This document shows positions 1 through 8,005 of a DNA stretch of 37,978 nt, in pieces. A program made the translations under genes and the position numbers. The number at the start of each line of letters is the position of its first letter. Position 1 is the stretch's first letter. The notes under the pieces were generated by a model. The model was not told where the DNA came from. It made no database searches and was given only the letters and a program-made list of their open reading frames with translations. Source of the DNA: Prochloraceae cyanobacterium (GTDB taxonomy: Bacteria; Cyanobacteriota; Cyanobacteriia; Cyanobacteriales; JASJDA01); assembly GCA_030065755.1 (NCBI GenBank), contig JASJDA010000035.1, positions 1 to 37,978 of the forward strand, written 5' to 3'.

Positions 1-111
1 GAAGGACTGCGAATCCTGACCTCTGGGACGGGGGATAAAGCCTATCGCCAAACTGTAAGACTTCGTGCTGGAGGACGCAAGAAATCCACTATTCCGCTGG
101 TTTCTGGGTAG
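1..111 (+). CDS. tnpB: TnpB (OrfB) C-terminal tail, cut by the window edge
   Basis: Frame 1 is open from the first base to TAG at 109-111 and gives 36 residues starting EGLRILTSGTGDKAYRQ. This resembles the variable tail that follows the last RuvC motif and zinc ribbon in cyanobacterial IS200/IS605-family TnpB proteins. The catalytic domain would lie upstream of the window, so completeness cannot be judged. The stop falls directly before a GGAAGCC...GTTCAC segment shaped like the right end of such an element, which supports the call. TnpB is the RNA-guided nuclease of these elements. The short length is the main uncertainty. Confidence 0.6.
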   Translation, partial: EGLRILTSGTGDKAYRQTVRLRAGGRKKSTIPLVSG

Positions 112-155
112 GAAGCCTCAGCATGAATTCTTTGAATCAAGATAGGTAGTTCACA
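110..155 (+). mobile_element. IS200/IS605-type right end
   Basis: Directly after the TnpB tail the sequence reads GGAAGCCTCAGC, then a small ATTC-TTT-GAAT fold, and ends in GTTCAC. Two other decayed elements in this window share the frame GGAAGCC, hairpin, then GTCAC or TTTAC (7041-7088 on +, 4153-4199 on -). I take this as the right terminus of the element whose tnpB enters from the left edge. Confidence 0.5.
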
Positions 156-226
156 ATACTGGTAGACTACAAAAGTGTGAATTTGAGAATAGACCTCAAC
201 TTAGCCGAAAATAACCTGGTTATCTC

Positions 227-1966
227 ATGAACAATCTTCGTTCTCTAACCCGTTTAAATCTAAGTAAAGCTATCTTCGTTCCTTTGTTGCCATTATTGTT
301 AGTGCTAGGTGCTTGTGAGAATCGCTCTAGCCAAAACCAAAATAACAATAACCTGCAAGGAGTTGAAGTTAAATTTTTAGTTGGTAGTAATTTAGGTGAA
401 TTTTGTCACAGGATAGCTACAAAACTCAATTCAACTCGAGCGAAACTTAATAACGGGCAAACTTTTTATCTAACTTGCGAAGCGAAAGGAAGTGGAGATG
501 TAATTAATACGGCGATCGATTTGGCTCAAAGGTATCAAGCGGGAAACATCCCTGCCGATGCGCCAGAATTTCCCACTCTCTTATCAGTAGATGGGGAAAT
601 TTATCATTCCCAGTTAATTTTTCAAATGAATAGAGTCTTTGCAGGACAAAGTTACATTCCACAAATTACTGACTCTCCTCTAATCGCTCACAGTCCCATG
701 GTCTTTATGACATCTGCGGAGCTAGCAGATACTTTAAACAAATTAGACGATCCTTTTACAGCCTTAGTCAAATTTAATAATTTCAGTCAAATCGATCGCT
801 CAGCGCAGTCAATACCTATTCGCTACGCACATACTGCACCGACTCGATCGAATTCTGGCTTACAAACTTTGGTTGCTCAATATGCTTCTGTATCTGGAAA
901 AGCACCAGAACAAATAACGGTAGCGGACGTACAAAAATACCAGCAGCCAATTCAACAAATTGAAAGCAAAATAACTCGCTATGGCGTTTCTACTACTTCT
1001 CTAGGTAAGTCCATGGTCAAAAATGGTCCCTATTGGGCTTCTGTGGTCTCAGTATACGAGTCTGTGGTCATTCGTGCCAATAGCCAAGTAAAACCAGGCG
1101 AAACCCGCTACAAAGCCGTTTATCCCCGAGCTACATTTAGTTCTAATATACGAGCAATTTTACCCAACGCTCCCTGGGTGAGTGCAGCCGAAAAAGAAGC
1201 AGCAGAAAAAGTAATTGAGTTCGCACGCAAACCAGAAAATCAACAAATCGCGATCGAACTGGGGTTGCGACCTGGGATTGCTGGATTGTCTTTGGGAACT
1301 AAATTCTCACCTCAATTTGGCGTGCAAACTAATCCCACCTACGAATCCTATCGCTCTCCCCAACCAGAAGTAGTAGACGCAATGCTTAAAAGTTGGCAGG
1401 AGTTTACCAAAAAGCCTTCTCAGGTAGCGGTAGTGATTGATGTTTCTGGTTCCATGGAAGGGGAAAAACTAGCAGCAGTACAAAATACTTTGCTCAACTA
1501 CGTTAACAATTTGGGGCCAAAAGAAAGAATAGCATTAATTAAATTTAGCTCGACGATCGAACCTCCAGTTATAGTCGATGGCACTCCCCAAGGACGCAAG
1601 CGCGGCATTGAATTTATCAATAAACTTAAAGCTATAGGAGGAACTAAACTCTACGATAGCGCTCTTTACGCTCGCAATTGGCTGCAACAAAATTTCCGTG
1701 CCGATGCAATTAATGCGGTATTAATTCTCACTGACGGACAAGATTCTGGTTCCAAAATTAATTTACAAGAATTGGAGAAAGAATTGAAAAAGAATATTGT
1801 TTCTTCTGATACTAGAATTGCCTTCTTCACGGTTGGGTATGGCAAAAAAGGCGAATTTAATTCTGAAGTTCTCGAAACAATTGCCGAAATAAATGGTGGT
1901 TATTACAGCCAGGGAAATCCAGAAACTATTTCCGATTTGATGAAAGAATTACAACTAGAGTTTTAA
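227..1966 (+). CDS. Substrate-binding (PBP type 2) and vWA-domain lipoprotein
   Basis: This 579-residue protein has an N-terminal hydrophobic segment ending in lipobox LVLGAC with Cys30, so it is probably an exported lipoprotein. Residues ~45-360 form a periplasmic-binding-protein-like domain with a TRSNSG motif, shared with the protein two genes downstream. Residues ~399-579 form a von Willebrand A domain with an intact MIDAS motif (DVSGSM, Asp405; later LTDGQD). PBP domains bind small solutes and vWA MIDAS domains bind protein partners through a metal ion. I infer a surface sensor or adaptor that couples ligand binding to protein contact. It is first of three tightly spaced genes (gaps 7 and 13 bp). 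No transport permease or ATPase is nearby, which argues against an ordinary ABC importer. The ATG at 227 is the first start before the signal sequence. Confidence 0.85.
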   Translation: MNNLRSLTRLNLSKAIFVPLLPLLLVLGACENRSSQNQNNNNLQGVEVKFLVGSNLGEFCHRIATKLNSTRAKLNNGQTFYLTCEAKGSGDVINTAIDLAQRYQAGNIPADAPEFPTLLSVDGEIYHSQLIFQMNRVFAGQSYIPQITDSPLIAHSPMVFMTSAELADTLNKLDDPFTALVKFNNFSQIDRSAQSIPIRYAHTAPTRSNSGLQTLVAQYASVSGKAPEQITVADVQKYQQPIQQIESKITRYGVSTTSLGKSMVKNGPYWASVVSVYESVVIRANSQVKPGETRYKAVYPRATFSSNIRAILPNAPWVSAAEKEAAEKVIEFARKPENQQIAIELGLRPGIAGLSLGTKFSPQFGVQTNPTYESYRSPQPEVVDAMLKSWQEFTKKPSQVAVVIDVSGSMEGEKLAAVQNTLLNYVNNLGPKERIALIKFSSTIEPPVIVDGTPQGRKRGIEFINKLKAIGGTKLYDSALYARNWLQQNFRADAINAVLILTDGQDSGSKINLQELEKELKKNIVSSDTRIAFFTVGYGKKGEFNSEVLETIAEINGGYYSQGNPETISDLMKELQLEF

Positions 1967-1973
1967 GTTAAAA

Positions 1974-2693
1974 ATGAAACTAGCCAACCCACTTAACTAT
2001 CCCCTAGCTATTTTAGGTGGCAGTATTGTTTTAGTTGTCGGCGTTCGATTTTTTCAAGTATCTAGCTGGATAATCTTGCCAGCAGCAGGAGCGATCGCAA
2101 CTACTGGGGCAATAGTCTTAAAATCCCAAGAATCTCAACAGATAAATTTAGACAATCCTGCATTAGAAGCAGAATTAGAAACAGTAAAACAGCAAGCTAA
2201 ACTGTTAGGGAAAAAAGCAGAAACTCTGCGCGCCGAATCGGAAAAAATGCTGACTTCTTCCAGACAATTAGAACTACTAACAGCAGTTCAATATGCTTGC
2301 GATCGCGCCTTAGAATTACCCGTCAAAATTGACGAACTATCAAAACGCTTCCACGGTTCGGATTCTTTATTATCAGTAGAAGAACTGCAGCAACAATTAA
2401 GAGAAGCACGAGCTAAACTAACAAATAGTACGGGAGTTGCTCGCCAACAAATCCAGCAGTTAACAGCAATTTTAGAAAACAATATTAAGCTAGCAAAAGA
2501 AGGACAGGACGCTCGTCAAGCACAAATTATCTCTCTCTCTACTGTGGTGAATAATTCTGCTGGTGTATTGCAGCAATTACAAAACAAATTGCGTACTTCT
2601 AACTTAGATAACTCTCAAGAAATTCAAGAATTGCTAATTTTGAGTGAAGAATTAAAGAGTATGCAAGAAAACGCGGAATTGTTGATTTCTTAA
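1974..2693 (+). CDS. Membrane-anchored coiled-coil protein, function unknown
   Basis: The 239-residue product has two adjacent hydrophobic segments at its N terminus (~8-26 and ~32-48). The rest is almost entirely charged, Leu/Glu/Gln-rich helix, with likely coiled coils at ~60-100 and ~130-235. I do not recognise a catalytic motif. It starts 7 bp after the PBP-vWA gene and 13 bp before a second PBP gene, so it is almost certainly co-transcribed and probably acts with them at the cytoplasmic membrane as a scaffold or signal relay. That role is inferred from position and topology only. Confidence 0.75.
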   Translation: MKLANPLNYPLAILGGSIVLVVGVRFFQVSSWIILPAAGAIATTGAIVLKSQESQQINLDNPALEAELETVKQQAKLLGKKAETLRAESEKMLTSSRQLELLTAVQYACDRALELPVKIDELSKRFHGSDSLLSVEELQQQLREARAKLTNSTGVARQQIQQLTAILENNIKLAKEGQDARQAQIISLSTVVNNSAGVLQQLQNKLRTSNLDNSQEIQELLILSEELKSMQENAELLIS

Positions 2694-2706
2694 GAGGTAA
2701 AAAAAC

Positions 2707-3816
2707 ATGAATATCAAACCAACCAAAATAATAACTTCTCTAGGAATTATTTTAGCGGCATTAGGTATAAGTTACGCCCCAATACCAGGATTTAAAAAAA
2801 CAATTTTTGTTGTTAGCGGTTCCGAACTTCAAGAACCACTGAAAAAATTAGAAGCTAGATTTGAAGAACAAAATAAAAATATCAATCTGGAAATCAAAAT
2901 TCAAGGTTCTCAAGATATGGTCAATAACTATATTGACCGTAAAAATGATTTTCAACCCACCGTCCTAATTCCAGCTAATGGGGAAAAATTAACAGAATTG
3001 CGATCGCGCTGGCTAGCACAAAACCAAAATGAAGAACCTTTTTACGACCAGCCTACACCGATCGCTAAAACTATGTTAGTCGCGATCGCTTGGCCCGAGC
3101 GAAGTAAAATTCTCTTTCCCCAAGGTCGCTTTCAATGGAAAACAGTTGAAATGGCAATGGAAAAGCGCAGTTGGGGGGCTATTGGGGGAAAATCTAATTG
3201 GGGTAGCTTTGACTTTATTGCTACCGACCCCACCCGTTCTAATAGCGGTCAGTTAACGGTTAGTCTGTGGAGTCGATCGCGTCTGGGAGGCAAAAATATA
3301 GACCCTACCAGTTTAAATAATCCTGGAATTGTATCTTTATTTTCTTTGATTAAGCGATCTATCTATCAGCCACCTCGCTCTACCGATATTCTTTTAGAAG
3401 AGTTTATCACCCGCGGCCCCAATGATGCTGACGTTGCTACCGTCTATGAGAGTATAGCTCTCTATCGCTGGTCGCAAGCCAAAATTACTCAAGGAAAACC
3501 TTACCAAATCTATTATCTCAACCCTACTATTGAAACCGTCTCCACTGCTGCTATTGTCCGTAGAGACGTGGATAAAAGTACTGCTGAAGCAGCCAGAAAA
3601 TTTTTAGATTTTCTTAATTCTCCTCAGCAACAAGAAGTATTTGTAGAATTTGGTTTTCGACCAGTAGTTTCTGGTATCGACCTGCGATCGGTTCCGAAAA
3701 GTCCTTGGGGACAAAATATTCCTGGCGCTCAAATTAACCCGTCTATAAAAACAGTAGAATCTCCTGATGCTAGAGTTACTGCTGAAATTCAGCGATTGTG
3801 GCAAAGAGTCAAATAA
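2707..3816 (+). CDS. Extracytoplasmic substrate-binding protein (PBP type 2)
   Basis: The 369-residue protein has an N-terminal signal or anchor helix (~8-26) and no lipobox Cys. A full PBP-type-2 fold follows, with TDPTRSNSG near residue 176, matching the TRSNSG loop of the PBP-vWA protein at the head of this operon. The two appear to be paralogous binding modules, one with and one without vWA. An AGAGG ribosome-binding site lies just before the ATG. It is the last gene of the three-gene unit. The ligand is unknown; no permease or ABC ATPase accompanies it. Confidence 0.8.
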   Translation: MNIKPTKIITSLGIILAALGISYAPIPGFKKTIFVVSGSELQEPLKKLEARFEEQNKNINLEIKIQGSQDMVNNYIDRKNDFQPTVLIPANGEKLTELRSRWLAQNQNEEPFYDQPTPIAKTMLVAIAWPERSKILFPQGRFQWKTVEMAMEKRSWGAIGGKSNWGSFDFIATDPTRSNSGQLTVSLWSRSRLGGKNIDPTSLNNPGIVSLFSLIKRSIYQPPRSTDILLEEFITRGPNDADVATVYESIALYRWSQAKITQGKPYQIYYLNPTIETVSTAAIVRRDVDKSTAEAARKFLDFLNSPQQQEVFVEFGFRPVVSGIDLRSVPKSPWGQNIPGAQINPSIKTVESPDARVTAEIQRLWQRVK

Positions 3817-4152
3817 TATTCTTATTACATAAAAATTCAGTAATCAAAAAAGAGAACTTATGTACTGTTAAGGCGGTTGGAGATGACTAAAAATAAAAGT
3901 CCTTGTTCGCGATTGTCGTGACTTTCTTGGCGAAAGCAATCAGATAGTAATTAAAAATAATATACGGGGTAGAGGACGCACTGGGGGGACATACCCGCAA
4001 CTACTAATGATTCCAGCACGTTGCGCCTTCGTCGAACTCACGTTCAATTTAATGATAAGAGAACTTTGCGCGCTAACCAAGCCACAGCTAAGCAGCATTT
4101 AGTCTTTTATTCGGCAAAAAAGATTAGTATTTATTGTTTAGATTGACAGTAA

Positions 4153-4430
4153 GTAAAGTACCCACGACTTGCGGCTAGCGCCTTAGTCGGGGCTTCCTGT
4201 TTCTCACCGATGCCTCCAATAGTACAAGACTATTTTTGGTCTTACTCAGCGAGAGAGTGGTTTTGCTCACCTAAGTGGCACTAACACTCGTAGCAATCTA
4301 GTTACTACCCAGGCAGACTCCCTGCTTCCCAAGGAGTATATCTTTTTAGTTACAAGACCCTTATTTTTACCACTGCAAGGCTACGGTACTCACCTCGCGA
4401 GTCTTGATTATCCCGCTAATAACAGGATAG
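4153..4430 (-). mobile_element. Decayed IS200/IS605-type 3' region with right end (omega-RNA-like)
   Basis: Read on the minus strand, 4199-4153 is AGGAAGCC, then a hairpin (CCCCGACT pairing with AGTCGTGGG around an inner GGC-GCTA-GCC stem), then TACTTTAC. This is the layout of the right ends at 110-155 and 7041-7088. The ~230 bp preceding it on the minus strand is non-coding and rich in short pairings, as expected for the structured RNA at the 3' end of tnpB elements. Upstream of it only a short open frame without a recognisable TnpB motif remains, so the nuclease gene appears lost. The right end is fairly clear; the RNA assignment is inference. Confidence 0.4.
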
Positions 4431-4572
4431 TGGTCTCTAGGGTTTATAGGTTGGAGAGTTCGCTGACCACGGCTACATCTCTTCATTTCTCGCTCTATCT
4501 TAGTAGTGTATTGTACAACACTTTTGTCGTAAAATCAAGAGATAGCTCGCTTTCATCCCCGAAGGATGTATT

Positions 4573-4656
4573 TATTTTTATAAAGTACCCCTTTATAACC
4601 GATAACCTATCCTGCTAACCAATAACTTAAAGTAGAAGGGGTACTTTATAAAAATA
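4573..4656. repeat. Hairpin element 1: 21-bp perfect stem, 42-nt loop
   Basis: Left arm 4573-4593 and right arm 4636-4656 are exact reverse complements (right arm AAGGGGTACTTTATAAAAAT and one further A). The reverse complement of loop 4594-4635 matches the loop of hairpin element 2 (36296-36338) at 24 of 30 aligned positions, although the stems differ completely. The 24-mer at 4648-4671 recurs at 36433-36456 with three mismatches. This points to a dispersed structured element rather than a simple terminator. Confidence 0.75.
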
Positions 4657-4721
4657 GAATCATTGTGACCCTAACTGCGCAGAGCTTGTTAGGGGACTTC
4701 CCGCTCACAGGTTAATTCTCC

Positions 4722-5705
4722 ATGACTCTCATTCGCATCCCCAAATCTTGGCAAATTTTTAAGCAAGAAATAACCTCCGAAACTGCTTATTTCAACCGTC
4801 GCCGCTTTATCAAAACTTTAGTAGGTGCCAGTATTGGAGCCAGTTTATTGCCTCTGGCTGGTTGTCAAAAATCTGCGTCGGAGACAGCGCTAGATTCTAG
4901 TCTAGATTTACCCAAAATCAAGTCATTTACTCCTAACCCCAATTTTAGTTCTCTAGACCGACCCATAACAGATCGAACTCTAGCTGGACGTTACAATAAT
5001 TTTTATGAATTCGGTGGCGGCAAAAATATCTGGCTCAAAGCTCAGAAATTGCCTGCGGAAAATTGGAAGGTAGAAGTAACTGGACTAGTTAAAAATCCCC
5101 GCACTTACGATATTGACGATCTCAAACGAGAATTTGCACTTGAAGAGCGGATCTATCGCTTTCGCTGTGTGGAAGCTTGGTCGATGGTCGTACCTTGGAT
5201 AGGCTTTCCCATGAAGGCATTAATAGAAAAGGTCGAGCCTACTTCATCGGCTAAATACGTCAGGTTTACTTCTTTTTACGACCCTGAAATTACTACTGGA
5301 CCTGGTATAGTTTTTGGTAAGTTGCCTTGGCCCTATCAGGAAGGTTTGCGCATCGAAGAAATGGCAAATGAATTAGCATTTTTTGCTCTAGGGAATTACG
5401 GTCGCGATTTGCCCAAACAACAAGGCGCCCCTCTGCGTATGGTGTTGCCTTGGAAGTATGGTTTTAAAGGCGCAAAGTCGATCGTCAAAATTGAATTTCT
5501 TGCCAGCCAGCCAGCTACTTATTGGAATACTATTAATTCTCAAGAATATGGTTTTGAAGCTAATGTAAATCCCGACAAACCTCACCCTCGTTGGTCCCAA
5601 GCCAAGGAAAAATTTATCGGTGAGGGGCCAGATTTTAAGTGGGAAATAAAAGAAACTATGCCTTACAACGGATACGGCGAATATGTAGCTTCTTTATACG
5701 TTTAG
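4722..5705 (+). CDS. msrP: Periplasmic methionine-sulfoxide reductase catalytic subunit MsrP (YedY)
   Basis: This 327-residue molybdoenzyme repairs oxidised methionine in periplasmic proteins. The N terminus has a twin-arginine signal (NRRRFIK, 25-31) followed by a hydrophobic stretch ending in LAGC (Cys48). The family signature YNNFYEFG lies at ~91-98, and Cys149 in RFRCVEAW is the expected molybdenum ligand. Length fits the family. The usual haem partner MsrQ is not in the window, so electrons may come from another quinol donor or an unlinked gene. The gene stands alone on + behind a hairpin-rich non-coding region. The Tat signal starts about 25 residues in, slightly late, but no better in-frame start is obvious. 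Confidence 0.9.
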   Translation: MTLIRIPKSWQIFKQEITSETAYFNRRRFIKTLVGASIGASLLPLAGCQKSASETALDSSLDLPKIKSFTPNPNFSSLDRPITDRTLAGRYNNFYEFGGGKNIWLKAQKLPAENWKVEVTGLVKNPRTYDIDDLKREFALEERIYRFRCVEAWSMVVPWIGFPMKALIEKVEPTSSAKYVRFTSFYDPEITTGPGIVFGKLPWPYQEGLRIEEMANELAFFALGNYGRDLPKQQGAPLRMVLPWKYGFKGAKSIVKIEFLASQPATYWNTINSQEYGFEANVNPDKPHPRWSQAKEKFIGEGPDFKWEIKETMPYNGYGEYVASLYV

Positions 5706-5857
5706 TGGCTCAGTACGATCGCCAACAGGGAAATAACAAGTAAAGAGTAACGAGTAGGGCGATCGAGAAGTTTAATACTCGTGCAAGCTCTAATCTTAAT
5801 ACCATAGGGATAACATTACCTCGTTACTCATTATTTTTTCCACTTAAAAACTTCAAA

Positions 5858-6460
5858 GTGATGAAAGCAAAGATAAATCGCCAATTTTGTCTAGCTAGTC
5901 GTCCTGTTGGCGAGATTAAAGAAAACGACTTTGAATATCGAGAACAGCCAATTCCCGTTCCCAAAGAAGGACAAATTTTAGTGCGGATCATTTATCTTTC
6001 TCTAGATCCGACTAATCGAATTTGGATGAGCGATATGCCCCAATATATGCCTCCTGTGGAAATAGGAGAAGTCATGCGCGGGATAGTTCTCGGTCGGGCA
6101 GAAGTATCGAAAACTCCCAAGTGGCGAGAAGGGGATTTAGTTTCTGGTTTATTGGGATGGCAAGATTATATGGATTAATTGACATCGGACGACCACAACC
6201 AGGAGAAACTGTAGTAGTTTCAGCAGCCTCTGGCGCAGTAGGGTCGATGGTAGGGCAAATTGCTCGCATTAAAAAATGTCGCGTTGTCGGAATTACGAGT
6301 TCGGCAGAAAAATGTCGTTGGCTAACAGAAGAATTAGGTTTTGACGCAGCGATCGATTATAAAACTACCGAGTTAAAAACTGCTCTGGCTGCTGCTTGTC
6401 CCCAAGGAATTGATATCTATTTTGAGAATGTCGGTGGCAAAATTCTCGATACAGTTTTAA
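5858..6460 (+). pseudogene. NADP-dependent MDR oxidoreductase, internally deleted and truncated
   Basis: The first frame (5858-6178) encodes the N-terminal ~104 residues of a medium-chain dehydrogenase/reductase of the zinc-independent CurA / leukotriene B4 dehydrogenase type (LSLDPTNRIWM) and stops after LLGWQDY. From ~6160 another frame continues the same protein at GLIDIGRPQPGE, with the nucleotide-binding region VVVSAASGAVGS and ELGFDAAIDYKT, up to FENVGGKILDTVL. About 30 residues normally present between the halves are missing and the frame is shifted. At ~6461 it runs into a TnpB remnant and the C-terminal third is lost. Not functional. Confidence 0.85.
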
Positions 6461-6469
6461 CTAGACCTC

Positions 6470-7072
6470 TTGCAAAAGTATCAATTGCTGCGAGGTAGAT
6501 TATCTAAGAAGAAGAAACGACACAAAAATTACGAAAAAGCCAGGCTCAAAGTAGAAAAGATGCACAATCACATTGCTTGGACAAGAAAGGATTATCAGTT
6601 CAAGTTAGCTCACAAGCTTTGCGACATGGCAGACACCATTTTTCTAGAAGATATAGACTTTAGAACGATGGCAAAAGGTTTTTTAGGCAAAAACACTCTT
6701 GATGCTGCTTTCGGTCAATTTCGCACTATTCTCAAATATGTAGCTTGGAGTATAGGTAAATATGTCGCCGAAGTAGACCATCGGGGAACTTCTCAAACCT
6801 GTCCTAATTGTCGTATCGAAGTCAGGAAAGAGCTAAAAGATAGATGGCATTCTTGCCCAGAATGTAAGTATGAGGTAGACCGCGATGTAGCCTCAGCTCA
6901 GGAAATTTGTAATCGCGGAATAGAAATGCTATGTACCCAGGGACTCTGGGGGAAGGAAGAAATTGGCTATCAAGTCGGGCTGTCGGGTGCTATGTGCATA
7001 GACAAGTGGCGTAGGGTAGCAATGCCTAACTGTGAGGTTGGGAAGCCCACGTCTATATCGCGTAGCGATTAG
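6470..7072 (+). pseudogene. tnpB: TnpB C-terminal fragment
   Basis: About 200 residues of a RuvC-like RNA-guided nuclease. Visible parts are the helix region with LSKKKK and NYEKARLKVEKMHNHIAW, the second catalytic acid in FLEDIDF (Glu60 counting from the TTG at 6470), a four-Cys zinc ribbon (CPNC at 111-114, CPEC at 129-132), and the last acidic motif DRDVASAQ. The wedge domain and the first RuvC Asp are missing, so nuclease activity is not expected. The fragment has no proper start codon. A retained role of its 3' RNA cannot be excluded. Confidence 0.85.
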
Positions 7073-7088
7073 CGTGGGAGGATGTCAC
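7041..7088 (+). repeat. IS right-end hairpin
   Basis: GGAAGCCCACG pairs with CGTGGG around an inner stem in which ATCGC pairs with GCGAT, and the segment ends in GGATGTCAC. It overlaps the last codons of the TnpB fragment. The layout equals that at 110-155 and at 4153-4199 (minus). Confidence 0.6.
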
Positions 7089-7132
7089 TTAAAGTATCTG
7101 AATAATCTCCCAAAATCTCCCTCTCCTCGATA

Positions 7133-7654
7133 CTATTTATTGAGAACTCCTGGCCAATTGCGATCGGCTTTGGCAATATTCCCAGGTATATCTTTCTCCC
7201 AGGTTTTTTGCACCCGCTTGTCGTAGTTGAGGTAAAGTTTACCGTCGACAATTTTCCAGGCTGAGGGATCGATCGGTGCAGTGTAGCCTTGACTGACAGC
7301 CCAAGCACAATAACCGCCGTATTTAGGCGCGTATTTTTCGGGGTTGCTGGCAAATAAGTCTCGATTTTCCGCACTGGCAAATTTCCAAATAGCGTTTTTC
7401 CACTCGTAAGTGAAGCTATTGCTCCCTGAAACTGGCTTACTTTCCTGGAAATAAGCCACCGGATCGGTTCCTTTAATCGCTACCCCATTTTCTGTATAAA
7501 TTTTTATTGCCGTACTTTTTTGGCTAGTAACAGCTTCCTGCGCGTTGTCAGTTGTAGTTGCAGCGTCATTAGACTTGCTATTACCACAAGCAGTTATAAT
7601 TGTAAAGCTCAGGATGGTTATCGTTACGAGCGATCCTAATTTGTTTAGTTTCAT
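7133..7654 (-). CDS. YHS-domain lipoprotein
   Basis: The 173-residue protein starts with a signal peptide and lipobox (IITAC, Cys at ~22), then a low-complexity Asn/Thr linker. From ~60 to 140 it carries a YHS-type domain: GTDPVAYFQ, WKFASAENRDLFASNPEKYA, then GGYCAWAV. YHS domains are small, often metal-associated modules; in cyanobacteria free-standing lipoprotein versions are common and of unknown role. It would sit on the outer face of the cytoplasmic membrane. It is convergent with the TnpB remnant. Confidence 0.85.
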   Translation of the reverse strand: MKLNKLGSLVTITILSFTIITACGNSKSNDAATTTDNAQEAVTSQKSTAIKIYTENGVAIKGTDPVAYFQESKPVSGSNSFTYEWKNAIWKFASAENRDLFASNPEKYAPKYGGYCAWAVSQGYTAPIDPSAWKIVDGKLYLNYDKRVQKTWEKDIPGNIAKADRNWPGVLNK

Positions 7655-7805
7655 AGTTAATAGCTCTATAATTAATTGATTTTGTTAATTTTTATGATTA
7701 TTTATTTGTCTGAGTTCAGTATAAGATACTGATTAAATTTTTCTCATATTTGTTATTTTTAGTTATTATCCAATATTAGAGCAAAAATAGGAGTAAAAAA
7801 GACTA

Positions 7806-7964
7806 GTGTCAACAAAGATTAAATATGCTTTAGTTTGCTTCACGATCGTCAGTACGGCAACACTGACTGTAACTTACTGGCATTTAGGTATGGCTGTAAT
7901 TACGGGATTTTTGCTAGCTTACCTATCCAAAGGTAGTAGGAAATATCGCCAACCTAAAGATTAG
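7806..7964 (+). CDS. Small two-helix membrane protein (52 aa)
   Basis: A GTG at 7806 opens a 52-residue frame ending TAG at 7964. AGGAG at 7789-7793 is a plausible ribosome-binding site about 12 nt upstream. Residues ~7-24 and ~26-41 are hydrophobic and separated by TYWHLG; the tail is basic (KGSRKYRQPKD), giving a positive-inside anchor. I recognise no family. It lies 41 bp upstream of the K+ channel gene on the same strand and may be co-transcribed with it. Confidence 0.5.
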   Translation: MSTKIKYALVCFTIVSTATLTVTYWHLGMAVITGFLLAYLSKGSRKYRQPKD

Positions 7965-8005
7965 TACGATTGGTAGCAAAGAAGATAAGACAGTAAAAAT
8001 CAATA

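Larger units (their letters stand above)
3817..4721. other. Non-coding stretch with mobile-element debris
   Basis: About 900 bp without a convincing gene. The left part (3890-4100) has open frames on + but no good start or recognisable product. The middle (4153-~4430) looks like a decayed tnpB-type 3' region on the minus strand. The right part carries a 21-bp perfect inverted repeat (4573-4656) just upstream of msrP. Confidence 0.6.
6461..7088 (+). mobile_element. 5'-truncated IS200/IS605-type element (tnpB half and right end)
   Basis: The segment begins where oxidoreductase homology stops, carries the C-terminal half of tnpB, and ends in a right-end hairpin closing with TGTCAC. The left end, any tnpA, and the N-terminal half of tnpB are absent. 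It therefore reflects an insertion followed by deletion of its left part, and cannot move on its own. Confidence 0.75.

Noticed and set aside
150-181. TTCACA / TGTGAA inverted repeat before the PBP-vWA gene
   Set aside because: Six-base arms 20 bp apart are expected by chance, and the left arm coincides with the IS right end.
3887-4106. Open + frame encoding about 70 residues (contains RGRGRTGGTYPQLL)
   Set aside because: No start codon near its beginning, no recognisable family, and it lies in mobile-element debris.
4430-4618. 62-residue open frame on +
   Set aside because: It runs through the decayed IS region and into the hairpin stem; no ribosome-binding site or protein-like pattern.
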